A model generated the notes under the pieces. That model ran no database searches. It saw only the letters and a list, made by a program, of their open reading frames with translations, and was not told where the DNA came from. The position numbers and the translations under genes were made by a program. Below, one piece after another: positions 44,059 through 51,988 of a stretch of 62,132 nucleotides of DNA (positions are counted from its first letter, which is position 1; the number at the start of each line of letters is the position of its first letter). The DNA is taken from assembly GCA_016195385.1 (NCBI GenBank), contig JACPZS010000070.1, forward strand, positions 1-62,132. The letters are read 5' to 3'. This stretch comes from Verrucomicrobiota bacterium. GTDB taxonomy: Bacteria; Verrucomicrobiota; Verrucomicrobiia; Limisphaerales; JACPZS01.

Positions 44059-44637
44059 TCAGATCCTTTTCGGCGGGATAAAACTGTAACGCCCGTTTTC
44101 CTGCGCGTGCGTCAACGCGAGCGCGAGCGCGTCGGCGGCGTCCGGAGCGGGTTGCTCCGGCAGCCGCAACAGGCGCTGCACCATTTTCGCGACGGCGGAT
44201 TTTTGCGCCGCGCCGTAGCCGACGATGGCCTGCTTTACTTTGCGCGGCGCGACTTCAAAAATCTCCAAGCCCGCCTCCGCCGCCGTCAGCAGGCACGCGC
44301 CGCGCGCTTCGCCCATGATGAGCGCCGTCTGCAAATTCTGCGCGAAGAAAAGCCCTTCGATGATGCACACGGTCGGCCGATGTTCCTTGATGACCTCGCG
44401 CAACATTTGCGCCGTCTTCACCAGACAGCGCGAGTGTTCCCAATTCGCCGGGCAAGTCACGGTGCCGTGAGCAAGCGTCTGCGGATGCGGTCGCGCCAGG
44501 CGAATGACGCCGTAGCCGGTGCCGCGCAAGGACGGATCGACCCCGAGGATGACCTGGTGCGAAGTGGATGCAGCCGTCCGCGTGGGGGTGAGGATCGGCG
44601 TTGCCGCCCGCCGGCCGCCGTTGAGGCGGCTTTGCAT
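44059..44637 (-). CDS. ruvC: Crossover junction endodeoxyribonuclease RuvC
   Basis: Holliday junction resolvase of 192 residues from the ATG at 44637. The catalytic acids are Asp34 in LGVDPSLRGTGYG, Glu94 in IIEGLFFAQN, and Asp166/Asp169 in PDAADALALAL. The N-terminus before the first strand is about 27 residues longer than in most RuvC proteins (which begin with the GIDPG strand), and no start codon lies closer to the fold, so the extension seems real. It is followed immediately by the low-complexity protein gene, ruvA and DUF374. Confidence 0.93.
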   Translation of the reverse strand: MQSRLNGGRRAATPILTPTRTAASTSHQVILGVDPSLRGTGYGVIRLARPHPQTLAHGTVTCPANWEHSRCLVKTAQMLREVIKEHRPTVCIIEGLFFAQNLQTALIMGEARGACLLTAAEAGLEIFEVAPRKVKQAIVGYGAAQKSAVAKMVQRLLRLPEQPAPDAADALALALTHAQENGRYSFIPPKRI

Positions 44638-44860
44638 CTGCGCGAATTGTTGCGGCGTGACACCCACGCAACGAAGATGCCAAACCCGCACGCGTTGCAA
44701 AAGCAGAAAAGCGAAACCGGCGGCGTGGCGACGATCCAATCTCGCCACAGCTTCGCCACCGCCAAGCCGGATAAAGACATCGCTTCGCGCCCTCGCACCA
44801 GCTTTCAGCGAAATTTCTTGCGGGCACGAGCCGCCCCGCTAGTTTTGAAATTTAATTTAA

Positions 44861-45073
44861 ATGCCAATGGCTACTTACGTTTACGAAACTGTTCCCACGA
44901 GCGCGAAAGACAAACCGCGCCGATTTGAAATCGAACAAAAGATGAGCGAACCGGCGCTCAAGGTTGATCCGAAGACCGGCCAGCCCGTGCGGCGCGTCAT
45001 CATCGGCGGCAGCGGTCTGGTCACGCACGGCGCGAGCATCCTGTCGATGAATGTAAAACGCTCGCGTCGCTGA
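44861..45073 (+). CDS. FmdB-like small protein lacking the zinc cysteines
   Basis: A 70-residue protein with the outline of FmdB-type regulatory zinc ribbons: MATYVYETVP, RFEIEQKMSEPALK, DPKTGQPVRRVIIGG and a Gly-rich end. The CxxC pairs that normally bind zinc are absent (no Cys at all), so this is a divergent member. The start is either ATG at 44861 or ATG at 44867. It diverges from ruvC and is followed by 150 bases without a gene. Confidence 0.75.
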   Translation: MPMATYVYETVPTSAKDKPRRFEIEQKMSEPALKVDPKTGQPVRRVIIGGSGLVTHGASILSMNVKRSRR

Positions 45074-45225
45074 AACTTTGCGCCAATCCGTAGCAAATGC
45101 AGCGCGACACGCCCAGTAGGCGCTGGTTTGCCAAATTGGATCGAGGCGGAGATTGCGTCACAGGCGGGTTTCGAAGGATGCTGTAGTTCGGTTTGCTTGA
45201 CGGCTCGCCGTCGTTAAAAAAGTTC

Positions 45226-45660
45226 ATGCCTCCGCGTTTCAAAACTTTCCTCGCCACGTGGTTCATCAACACGCTTGGAGTGCTCGTCGCGGCGCATCTC
45301 GTGCGCGGCATCCACTACGAATCGTGGGGCGCGCTGCTCATCGCGTCGCTCATGCTCGGCATCCTCAACGCCCTCCTGCGCCCGGTGCTGCTGGTGCTCT
45401 CGCTGCCGTTGGTGCTGCTCACGCTGGGCTTCTTCCTGCTCATCATCAACGCGCTGCTCCTCGGTTTCGTCGGCTGGCTCGTGGAAGGATTTCACGTCGC
45501 GACCTTCGGTTCCGCGTTTTGGGGCGCGCTGATCGTGAGCCTCGTTTCCCTAATTCTAAATCCACTCCTCGGCGTAAAAAAAATCGCGGACGCCTCCCAG
45601 CGGGATTCTTCAACCGCGACTCGCCCGCGCGATTCGGACGGCCCGGTGATCGACGTGTGA
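45226..45660 (+). CDS. Four-helix membrane protein (phage holin IV-like family)
   Basis: A 144-residue protein from the ATG at 45226; the frame is open a little further upstream (45193). Four hydrophobic segments span most of the length (LATWFINTLGVLVAAHLV, LIASLMLGILNALLRPVLLVL, LLTLGFFLLIINALLLGFVG, FWGALIVSLVSLILNPLL), with the conserved LNALLRPVLLVLSLPL and INALLL blocks of the 'phage holin family IV' group. Despite the name, members are mostly chromosomal and of unknown role. It converges on trmB with a 6-base gap. Confidence 0.88.
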   Translation: MPPRFKTFLATWFINTLGVLVAAHLVRGIHYESWGALLIASLMLGILNALLRPVLLVLSLPLVLLTLGFFLLIINALLLGFVGWLVEGFHVATFGSAFWGALIVSLVSLILNPLLGVKKIADASQRDSSTATRPRDSDGPVIDV

Positions 45661-45666
45661 ACCGCC

Positions 45667-46287
45667 TCAGCGCCGTTGGTAGGCCACGCGGAGCGTCGGC
45701 ACGCCCCGTGCCTGAAACTCGCGCTCGAAATCCGTGGTGACTTCCGCCAGTTCTGGCGGCGTCGGTATCGCGCTGAACGCGCTGCTCGCGCGGAACACCT
45801 CGGTCATCTGCGTGAAATAATCCGCGTCATCAGTGCGCAAAAAAACCGTCCCGACGGGTTTTAGAACGGCACGGGCCAGCTCGACAAACGCCGCGTTCAC
45901 GAGCCGGTTCTTGCGATGCTTCCGCTTCGGCCAAGGATCGGGAAAATAGACGTGCAAGGCCGCAACCGACTCGCTCGGCAGCAGGTATTGAATCAGATAC
46001 GAAGCCTCCACGCGAATCAGCCGCAGGTTTCTCAATCCGCCGCGCAGACCTTTGCGATCAATTTTTCGCAACCGGCCCAGCAGTCGTTCAACTCCGAGAA
46101 AATTTCGATCGAGATGTCGTGCGGCGTAGTTGGCCAGAAAAGATCCGTCGCCCGCTCCGAGTTCCACTTCGAGCGGCTGCGGTGCGGAAAACAACTCGTC
46201 CAGTTCCAACGGCTCGAAGAACGAGGCGGGGCGGTGGATTAAAGTCGCAGTTTGAGTCGGCAAAGCCGTGGGCGTTTCCAAAATCAA
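45667..46287 (-). CDS. trmB: tRNA (guanine-N7-)-methyltransferase
   Basis: Methylates N7 of G46 in the variable loop of tRNA, using SAM. Its 206 residues include motif I LEVELGAGDGSFLANYA at 39-55 and the diagnostic FPDPWPKRKHRKNRLV at about 114-129, plus FLRTDDADYF and the C-terminal TDFEREFQARG block. Length and layout are normal. It is followed on the convergent side by the holin-like gene and preceded by the FIST gene on the same strand, 49 bases away. Confidence 0.95.
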   Translation of the reverse strand: MILETPTALPTQTATLIHRPASFFEPLELDELFSAPQPLEVELGAGDGSFLANYAARHLDRNFLGVERLLGRLRKIDRKGLRGGLRNLRLIRVEASYLIQYLLPSESVAALHVYFPDPWPKRKHRKNRLVNAAFVELARAVLKPVGTVFLRTDDADYFTQMTEVFRASSAFSAIPTPPELAEVTTDFEREFQARGVPTLRVAYQRR

Positions 46288-46336
46288 GACGCGAAGCTAA
46301 ACCGGCGTTCAATCGCCGCCCAAGAAAAATCAGCGA

Positions 46337-47545
46337 TCATTTCGCCGGCAGTCGTTTCTCGACGAAAAGCGCGAGCGACGCCGTGTAGCCGTGGAGATAA
46401 TTCCGTTCGCCGACCGGCCCGATTTCGCCGTTGCAGAAAAATCCGGTCAACGCCAGCGGCCCGAGTTCTTTTTGCACCCGGCTCGCATCGTGATCCGGCG
46501 CGCCAAACAAATGCGAGCCGCGCCCGTTGCAACTGCAAAGGCAAGCGCCGTAAATCGTCCGTCCGGCCAGCCCGGCGCGCGTGCGCTGCAGCAGCGCCAG
46601 CAAATCTTCGGTCGCGGCGGCGGCGGCGCGGCGTTGAAACTGGATCGTCTGGCCGGTGCGTGCCAGTGCGCCGACGGCCAGCACGCCGCTCTGCGGATCC
46701 GCGCCGAGCAAGTTGCGGATCAAAAAATCACCCCGATGAAATTCTTCCAGGTATTCGTTCATCACCAACCCGATGAACAAGTTGCCCCGCGCGCGCGCCT
46801 GTTCTTCGGCCGGCAATTGATTGAACGTTTCGACGAGCACTTCGTAAGCGGGGCGATTCCCAATCGTTTGGATGAGGTGCTTTTCGGCGCGCGTGATCGT
46901 CCACGTTTCGCCAATCGGCGTGCAGCCTTGCGAAATCATGCTCGCCAGTTCGACGGCGCCCGCGAAGCACACCGCCACACCGCCGCTCTCGAACACGTCG
47001 CCGTTCAGATAGACCTGGGTGAATTGGGCGTTGGCGTTCCCCGTGGCGAGCCCGCCGAGAATCGGTGCCGGCGCGTAAGCTTCGTTCCAGCCGCGCAACC
47101 ACGCCTCGGAATCCAAATGAAATGGATCGGCGAACACGAGCCAGCCGTTCGTGGCCTCCGCGCCGATGCCCGTCTCCAGATGCCAATAGCCCGCGCCGTT
47201 GGCTTCCTCGACTTGTTCCTGCTTGAAACGCAGGGCGTGCAGTTCCACGCCGGGCAAATGGTAAAGGCCGAGCACGAGTCCTGGCTCGTTCTCGATTTCG
47301 CGTTCGCCGACGATCAGACTCTTGCTCGAACAGCCGACGAGCAGCGGAACTTTTGCATGAACCCGCAACAATTCCAACACCTGCGCCGCGTGTGGGAAAA
47401 ATTCCGGCGTCATGAACACCAGTCCCAGCGAGACGCTGGATGCCGCGAGCTGGCTCCGCAATCGCGCCGCCCACTCCTGCAGGCGCGCTTCGTCGAAACC
47501 GCCGCGCCAATGATCGGCGGCGGCGAATGAATCTGGTTTCTGCAT
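46337..47545 (-). CDS. FIST-domain protein
   Basis: A 402-residue protein with the FIST N and FIST C layout. The N domain has VPLLVGCSSKSLIVGEREIE and LVLGLYHLPGVELHALRF; the C domain has LIQTIGNRPAYEVLVETFNQL and NRGLFIGL-like RGNLFIGLVMNEY. The motif GLAGRTIYGACLCSCNGRGSHLFG, followed by LTGFFCNGEIGPVG, is the family's C-terminal signature. FIST domains are proposed small-ligand (amino acid) sensors; here the domain stands alone with no linked histidine kinase or GGDEF domain. It is probably cytoplasmic. Confidence 0.9.
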   Translation of the reverse strand: MQKPDSFAAADHWRGGFDEARLQEWAARLRSQLAASSVSLGLVFMTPEFFPHAAQVLELLRVHAKVPLLVGCSSKSLIVGEREIENEPGLVLGLYHLPGVELHALRFKQEQVEEANGAGYWHLETGIGAEATNGWLVFADPFHLDSEAWLRGWNEAYAPAPILGGLATGNANAQFTQVYLNGDVFESGGVAVCFAGAVELASMISQGCTPIGETWTITRAEKHLIQTIGNRPAYEVLVETFNQLPAEEQARARGNLFIGLVMNEYLEEFHRGDFLIRNLLGADPQSGVLAVGALARTGQTIQFQRRAAAAATEDLLALLQRTRAGLAGRTIYGACLCSCNGRGSHLFGAPDHDASRVQKELGPLALTGFFCNGEIGPVGERNYLHGYTASLALFVEKRLPAK

Positions 47546-47670
47546 GGCGCCAGCCTAGCGGCGATTCATTTTGAGGCAAACAGGAAGCAGACGTGCCTGC
47601 CAGCGCAAACGAGAGTTCCCGCCACGAAAATTGGACTCCTTTGCGTCTGTTTCAGCAAGTTGGAAGGCAG

Positions 47671-47913
47671 TTACCGTTCCGTTCCGTTGGCATGGAGTTC
47701 TTCGATTCGAGTGACGTGCAGAAGGGAGCAATGATGCACGCGCTCCACCACCCCCGGCTGATCGGGAGTTGGCACCGCGATGTCCACGCGGGTTCGCAGA
47801 ACCCAGACAAATTCTGGATGCAGCACCTCAAAACTGCTTCCGTCCGAAACATGCAAACGAAAGGGGCGAAACGGTTTGCTGTCCAGGACTTCGCGGATAT
47901 CCGACGGATTCAT
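47671..47913 (-). CDS. Small conserved protein, unknown function
   Basis: An 80-residue protein with the pattern DIREVLDSKPFRPFRLHVSDG, then FEVLHPEFVWVLRTRVDIAV and LLHVTRIEEL. It belongs to a widespread group of short genomic proteins whose members start with an R/KPFxPFR block followed by a small beta domain. No function is known for the group. It is a single gene between the FIST and terpene-cyclase-like genes. Confidence 0.78.
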   Translation of the reverse strand: MNPSDIREVLDSKPFRPFRLHVSDGSSFEVLHPEFVWVLRTRVDIAVPTPDQPGVVERVHHCSLLHVTRIEELHANGTER

Positions 47914-48040
47914 GAGAGCTTATTAGCATTGGTGGCGCGGTTTGCCAAGCCCACTTTGCTACAATTGGCGTCGCGACGCTTGCGCAAGCCATGATTCTTT
48001 GCCAGCGGGCTACGAATGGATTTTATGCTCCGACTGCGAC

Positions 48041-49243
48041 TCACAACCGTCGCTCAATCATCTCCAGCGAAATCAGCGCGTAAGCGGTGACGAGCGCCGG
48101 ATCTTTTTCCCACCAACGTCCGTTGTCGTTCGCCCACGAGCCGTCACCCTTTTGCAAGTCGATCAATTTGAGCGCCGCTTCTTCGCGCCAGTTGTGCTTC
48201 GCACCGTCCTTCGTCTCCAAAACATCCGCGCCGTAAACTGACAGCGCTTTCGTCATCGTGTGGAGGTAGTAAAAAATTCCCTGCGGCCCCATGCCCGGAT
48301 TTTCCGCGAGTGTGTAATTCGCGCGTAGCCAGTCCATCACCGCGACCACGCGCGGATCGTCGCGCTTCAAATCGGCGTAGATGTAACTCAGCAACCCCAT
48401 GTAGCTCGCGCTGCCGTAAGAGCGGAACGCCACGCGGCCCGAGGCGAGGTTCGTTTCGCCCGCCATGCTTTGGCCGGGATAATAAATGAAGCCACCTTTG
48501 TTTTGCGGATCGTCCGAAGCCCATTTCTCGACGTTGTGGTTCGGAAGATTCTGGCAGCTTTGGATGAAGTGAATCACCGCCGGCCAATTTAAGTCCCTCG
48601 CGCCGGCGAGCTTTTGATCCTCCGCGAACGCCTTGCTGTAATACAGCGCCTCCAGCGCGAAGAGCGTGTTCGCCATGTCCGAGTGCTCGTACTTGCTGCC
48701 GTAACCAATGCCGCCATCGAACACATTATCGACCTTGCCCGGTTCGCCGAGATCGACCTGCGTACCAATCAAATACTGCCGCGCTTTGAGAATGACCGGC
48801 TTGAACTCTGCCCGTTGCGCGACCGAGAATGCCATCAGCGCCACGGAGGTGTTGTAGTTCACCAATTCCTTCTTCGCATAAACGCTTCCGTCGTCATGCA
48901 CGCAGCTTTTCAGAAACGCATAACCGCGATCGACGAAAGCGGCGTCAGCCGCGCGGCCAGCGCGCGTTGGATCGCCTTGTGCCGCGACGAGCGCCAGCGC
49001 CGTCACCGCCGGATGATCCGCCGTGGACCAGAAGCCTTTCGGATCTTGATTTTTTTCCAGCCAGCCAAGCCCCTTCGCGATGGCGCGACGCACTTCGTTG
49101 CGCAGCGAAGCGTTCCCGTCTGGCAGTGTGGAGACTTTGTCGGTCGCGCCGTCTGCCGCGAATGAATTCACAGCGACAGAGAGAACCAGCGCCAGCGCCA
49201 GCTTCGTCATCGTGCGTCGCCGCACTTCAAAAAACTTCGGCAT
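48041..49243 (-). CDS. Prenyltransferase/squalene-cyclase repeat protein, exported
   Basis: A 400-residue protein whose body consists of alpha-alpha repeats of the terpene-cyclase/prenyltransferase type (AIAKGLGWLEKNQDPKGFWS, TALALVAAQGDPTRAGRAAD, GWLEKNQ, LIDLQKGDGSWANDNG). A signal peptide MTKLALALVLSVAVNSFAA begins at the internal Met12, so the start may be 49210; ATG at 49243 is used here because it follows the preceding gene by 6 bases. The DxDD catalytic motif of real cyclases is not present, so it is probably a secreted binding protein in a pair with the YdjY gene. Confidence 0.87.
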   Translation of the reverse strand: MPKFFEVRRRTMTKLALALVLSVAVNSFAADGATDKVSTLPDGNASLRNEVRRAIAKGLGWLEKNQDPKGFWSTADHPAVTALALVAAQGDPTRAGRAADAAFVDRGYAFLKSCVHDDGSVYAKKELVNYNTSVALMAFSVAQRAEFKPVILKARQYLIGTQVDLGEPGKVDNVFDGGIGYGSKYEHSDMANTLFALEALYYSKAFAEDQKLAGARDLNWPAVIHFIQSCQNLPNHNVEKWASDDPQNKGGFIYYPGQSMAGETNLASGRVAFRSYGSASYMGLLSYIYADLKRDDPRVVAVMDWLRANYTLAENPGMGPQGIFYYLHTMTKALSVYGADVLETKDGAKHNWREEAALKLIDLQKGDGSWANDNGRWWEKDPALVTAYALISLEMIERRL

Positions 49244-49249
49244 ACGTTT

Positions 49250-50011
49250 TTATTTCTTTTGTCCGCTCGTCTCGAATTGAATCGTAAACTGCACCGGCGT
49301 TCCGACGGGCGGCACCGTGTTCGTGTTCACTTGCCAGATTTGGTCGTTGTCGCGACCTGGACGCGGATTATTGATCATCGCGTCGGGATCCGCAATCACC
49401 GCCACGACGGAACCTTCGCGCTGCGCCAGAAAAATTCCTTCCACCACGCGTGAGCCGTTGTACTTCCATTCACTGCGCGTCATCGTGGACTTGGTTTCGA
49501 GATTGAAAATCCAATCTTCGACCGGCACGCGCTTTTCAACACCGTTGGTTTGCCACGAGACAAACATACTCGCGTCATCGCCGATGACCGGCGCACGCAC
49601 ACCGCCGCTGCCCGCCGCCGAATTCGTCGCGCCTTTCGCGCCGAGCAAGAGACTCGCGACGTGGATGTGATACGGCTCGGCTTCCGTTCGCAACACGCTC
49701 TCGTGCGTCTTGCCGGTGGCATGAACGAGAAAGTATTCGACCAAGCCGCGATCCATGTTCACCGCGCCGGGAAAACTGACCGTTCGCTTGGTCTTGTCCA
49801 GTCGCACCGCGCCAATTTCAAACACCCCGACACTGATCTGCTTGAGCGGCGCGTTCGTAACGACATGGCCGGCGCCTTTGCCGGGCTGGGCACCGGATTG
49901 AGCCAGCACGGGGAAGTTTGCGAGTCGAACGAACATCAGCACCCATCCCAAAAAAATGATGAACACATTTCGCACGGGGAAAACGATCTCCCGAACGCGC
50001 GCCGCCGTCAA
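49250..50011 (-). CDS. YdjY-domain protein, membrane-anchored or exported
   Basis: A 253-residue protein with a hydrophobic segment near residues 13-38 (VRNVFIIFLGWVLMFVRL). The YdjY domain carries VRLDKTKRTVSFPGAVNMDRG, LVEYFLVHATGKTHESVL and AEPYHIHVASLLLGAKGA, the usual blocks of this planctomycete/verrucomicrobial group. A C-terminal beta-rich part follows (DDASMFVSWQTNGVEKRVPV). It is 6 bases upstream of the cyclase-repeat gene, so they are cotranscribed. The function of the domain is unknown. Confidence 0.85.
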   Translation of the reverse strand: MTAARVREIVFPVRNVFIIFLGWVLMFVRLANFPVLAQSGAQPGKGAGHVVTNAPLKQISVGVFEIGAVRLDKTKRTVSFPGAVNMDRGLVEYFLVHATGKTHESVLRTEAEPYHIHVASLLLGAKGATNSAAGSGGVRAPVIGDDASMFVSWQTNGVEKRVPVEDWIFNLETKSTMTRSEWKYNGSRVVEGIFLAQREGSVVAVIADPDAMINNPRPGRDNDQIWQVNTNTVPPVGTPVQFTIQFETSGQKK

Positions 50012-50116
50012 TCGACGCGAGGGATTGCCGAAGTACGGTCAACCCGTCTCGTGCAATAAAAAACGCTCGCGCTCAAATGGCCATGCGATTACGGTCGGCG
50101 TGTTCGACTAGACTTT

Positions 50117-51973
50117 ATGTACATTTCCCAACCTGAGTTACGTTCCGTCAAACGCTGGCAAAGTCGTCCACTGCTGCGATCGGTTTTCCGGGCCACGATT
50201 TTCGTCATACTCCTGGCCGCCGCTATCGCTGTCCGCGCACAGTCTCCCCCAAAACTCGTATCGGTAACACCGGCCGATGGGTCCAGCGACGTTTCCACCA
50301 ACAGCACCGTGGTGTTCAAATTCGACCAGGACATGGACGTGCTGGCGGTTGTGCCCATCGCCAGTTTTCCTCCCGTGCTCATCGGCAATTTCGAGTTTCA
50401 ACCCGCCAGCCTGAGTTTCACCGGCGCGTGGGGCGGCGACAAACGGACGTTGACGATCAAATGCCTCACCGCGCTGCCCTTTGACACCACCATTTCGTGG
50501 AAGCTGAATCCTCCGGGCGGTACGATCTTCAAACCATTCTCCAACACTTCCGGCCAGGCGCTGGCCACGCTGTCCGGCAGTTTCAAAACCATGTCGAACG
50601 TCGCCGCTGGGCCGGCGCCCAAGCTTGTGTCGGTGTCGCCGGCCAACGGGTTTACCGGCGTTTCACCAACCAGTCCGGTGACGTTCACGTTTGATCAAAC
50701 GATGGATACGTCGGTGAAATTGACCGCCAGTTTCCCGCCGTTTTCGATTGGCAACTACGATTTCAAGCCCGCCAATGTGGGCATTCTCTTTAACGGTTCC
50801 TGGGGCGCGGACCAAAAGACGCTCACGTTCAAAACCTCCTTTGCCGTCACGCCCGGCACCACGGTGACGTGGACGCTGAATCCGTCCGGCACGCAAGTGC
50901 CGCTCAAGAGCGCGACCGGCGTGCCGCTGGCGCTGGCCACCGGCAACTACACAATCCTCAGTGACACTGGCGGCAGCACCAATGAACTGTGTCAGCCTGC
51001 CGGGCAGGTACCGAATCTGGGTACCTACTTTTTGTCGAAGACGTTCAACCATCAGCAACTCTCGGCCAACGCCGTCGTTCCTAACACGAACAGCCCGGCC
51101 AATTTCAACGCCTTCGTGCAAAACCCGCCGCCGTCCGGCACTGCCAGTGGCAACGTCACCAACATGACCGTGGTGCTGCCGGGGGGCGGCCAATTGCCGA
51201 TCACGAACCAATTGGGATTCTTCAGCTTCAACGCGCGGAACACGAGCGAAGCTGCTCTGGAGGCGGCTTATCCGCCGGGCGCGTACAAGCTGCATCTCGA
51301 GCAAACGGGTCTCGGAGCGCATGACATCACGATGAACCTGCCCGTGCCGCCCACGAGCATTCCGACGATTACGAACTACGATGCCGCGCAAGCCATCGAC
51401 GCCACGCAAAGTTTTACACTGCGCTGGAACCTCATGACACCACAACGCGCCGATGCCTTCGTCAGCGTGACCATTTCTGATGCCTTTGGAAAACTGATCT
51501 TCTTCGCACCAAACCCGTGCATCCCGCGGGCACTCGCGTCAACCGACACGTCGGTGGTCATCCCGGCCAACTACCTCCGGACCGGGTTGACATACATCGC
51601 CTCGCTCCAGTTTGGTTACACCTTCTACAACTCGACCAACGACGTCCCGAAAATGGCCGGCAGCGGCAACGTCGTTCGGCTGACAGCATTCACGATCCAG
51701 ACCACCGGCGCGGCAGGCGGGCCAGGCGGCGGCACGAACACCGGACTGCCCGCGACGTTCACCGGGTTTCGCGTGCTGCCCAACGGCGATTCGCAGTTGG
51801 ATGTCTCCGGCACATCGGGGAAAAGCTACTCGATTTTGCGCGCGCCCAATTTGACCAATCCCCAGTGGATCACCGTCGGCACCGCCACGATGGATCCCAC
51901 CGGCAAAACCGTGTTCACGGATACGGATCCCGCACTCAAATTCCCCGCTTACTACGAAGCGGTTAATAACTGA
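50117..51973 (+). CDS. Secreted protein with Ig-like (Big_5) domains
   Basis: A 618-residue protein with a signal peptide at about 24-42 (FRATIFVILLAAAIAVRA) after a basic N-terminal stretch. Two Big_5 Ig-like modules follow: PKLVSVTPADGSSDVSTNST with VVFKFDQDMD, and PKLVSVSPANGFTGVSPTSP with VTFTFDQTMD. The middle part (about 290-500) is a beta-rich region without a name. The C-terminal 80 residues end ALKFPAYYEAVNN, a closing block of the kind seen in other secreted proteins of this lineage. It is probably a surface or matrix protein. It converges on the PVC haem gene with a 15-base gap. Confidence 0.85.
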   Translation: MYISQPELRSVKRWQSRPLLRSVFRATIFVILLAAAIAVRAQSPPKLVSVTPADGSSDVSTNSTVVFKFDQDMDVLAVVPIASFPPVLIGNFEFQPASLSFTGAWGGDKRTLTIKCLTALPFDTTISWKLNPPGGTIFKPFSNTSGQALATLSGSFKTMSNVAAGPAPKLVSVSPANGFTGVSPTSPVTFTFDQTMDTSVKLTASFPPFSIGNYDFKPANVGILFNGSWGADQKTLTFKTSFAVTPGTTVTWTLNPSGTQVPLKSATGVPLALATGNYTILSDTGGSTNELCQPAGQVPNLGTYFLSKTFNHQQLSANAVVPNTNSPANFNAFVQNPPPSGTASGNVTNMTVVLPGGGQLPITNQLGFFSFNARNTSEAALEAAYPPGAYKLHLEQTGLGAHDITMNLPVPPTSIPTITNYDAAQAIDATQSFTLRWNLMTPQRADAFVSVTISDAFGKLIFFAPNPCIPRALASTDTSVVIPANYLRTGLTYIASLQFGYTFYNSTNDVPKMAGSGNVVRLTAFTIQTTGAAGGPGGGTNTGLPATFTGFRVLPNGDSQLDVSGTSGKSYSILRAPNLTNPQWITVGTATMDPTGKTVFTDTDPALKFPAYYEAVNN

Positions 51974-51988
51974 GTCCCACTGGGAGGA

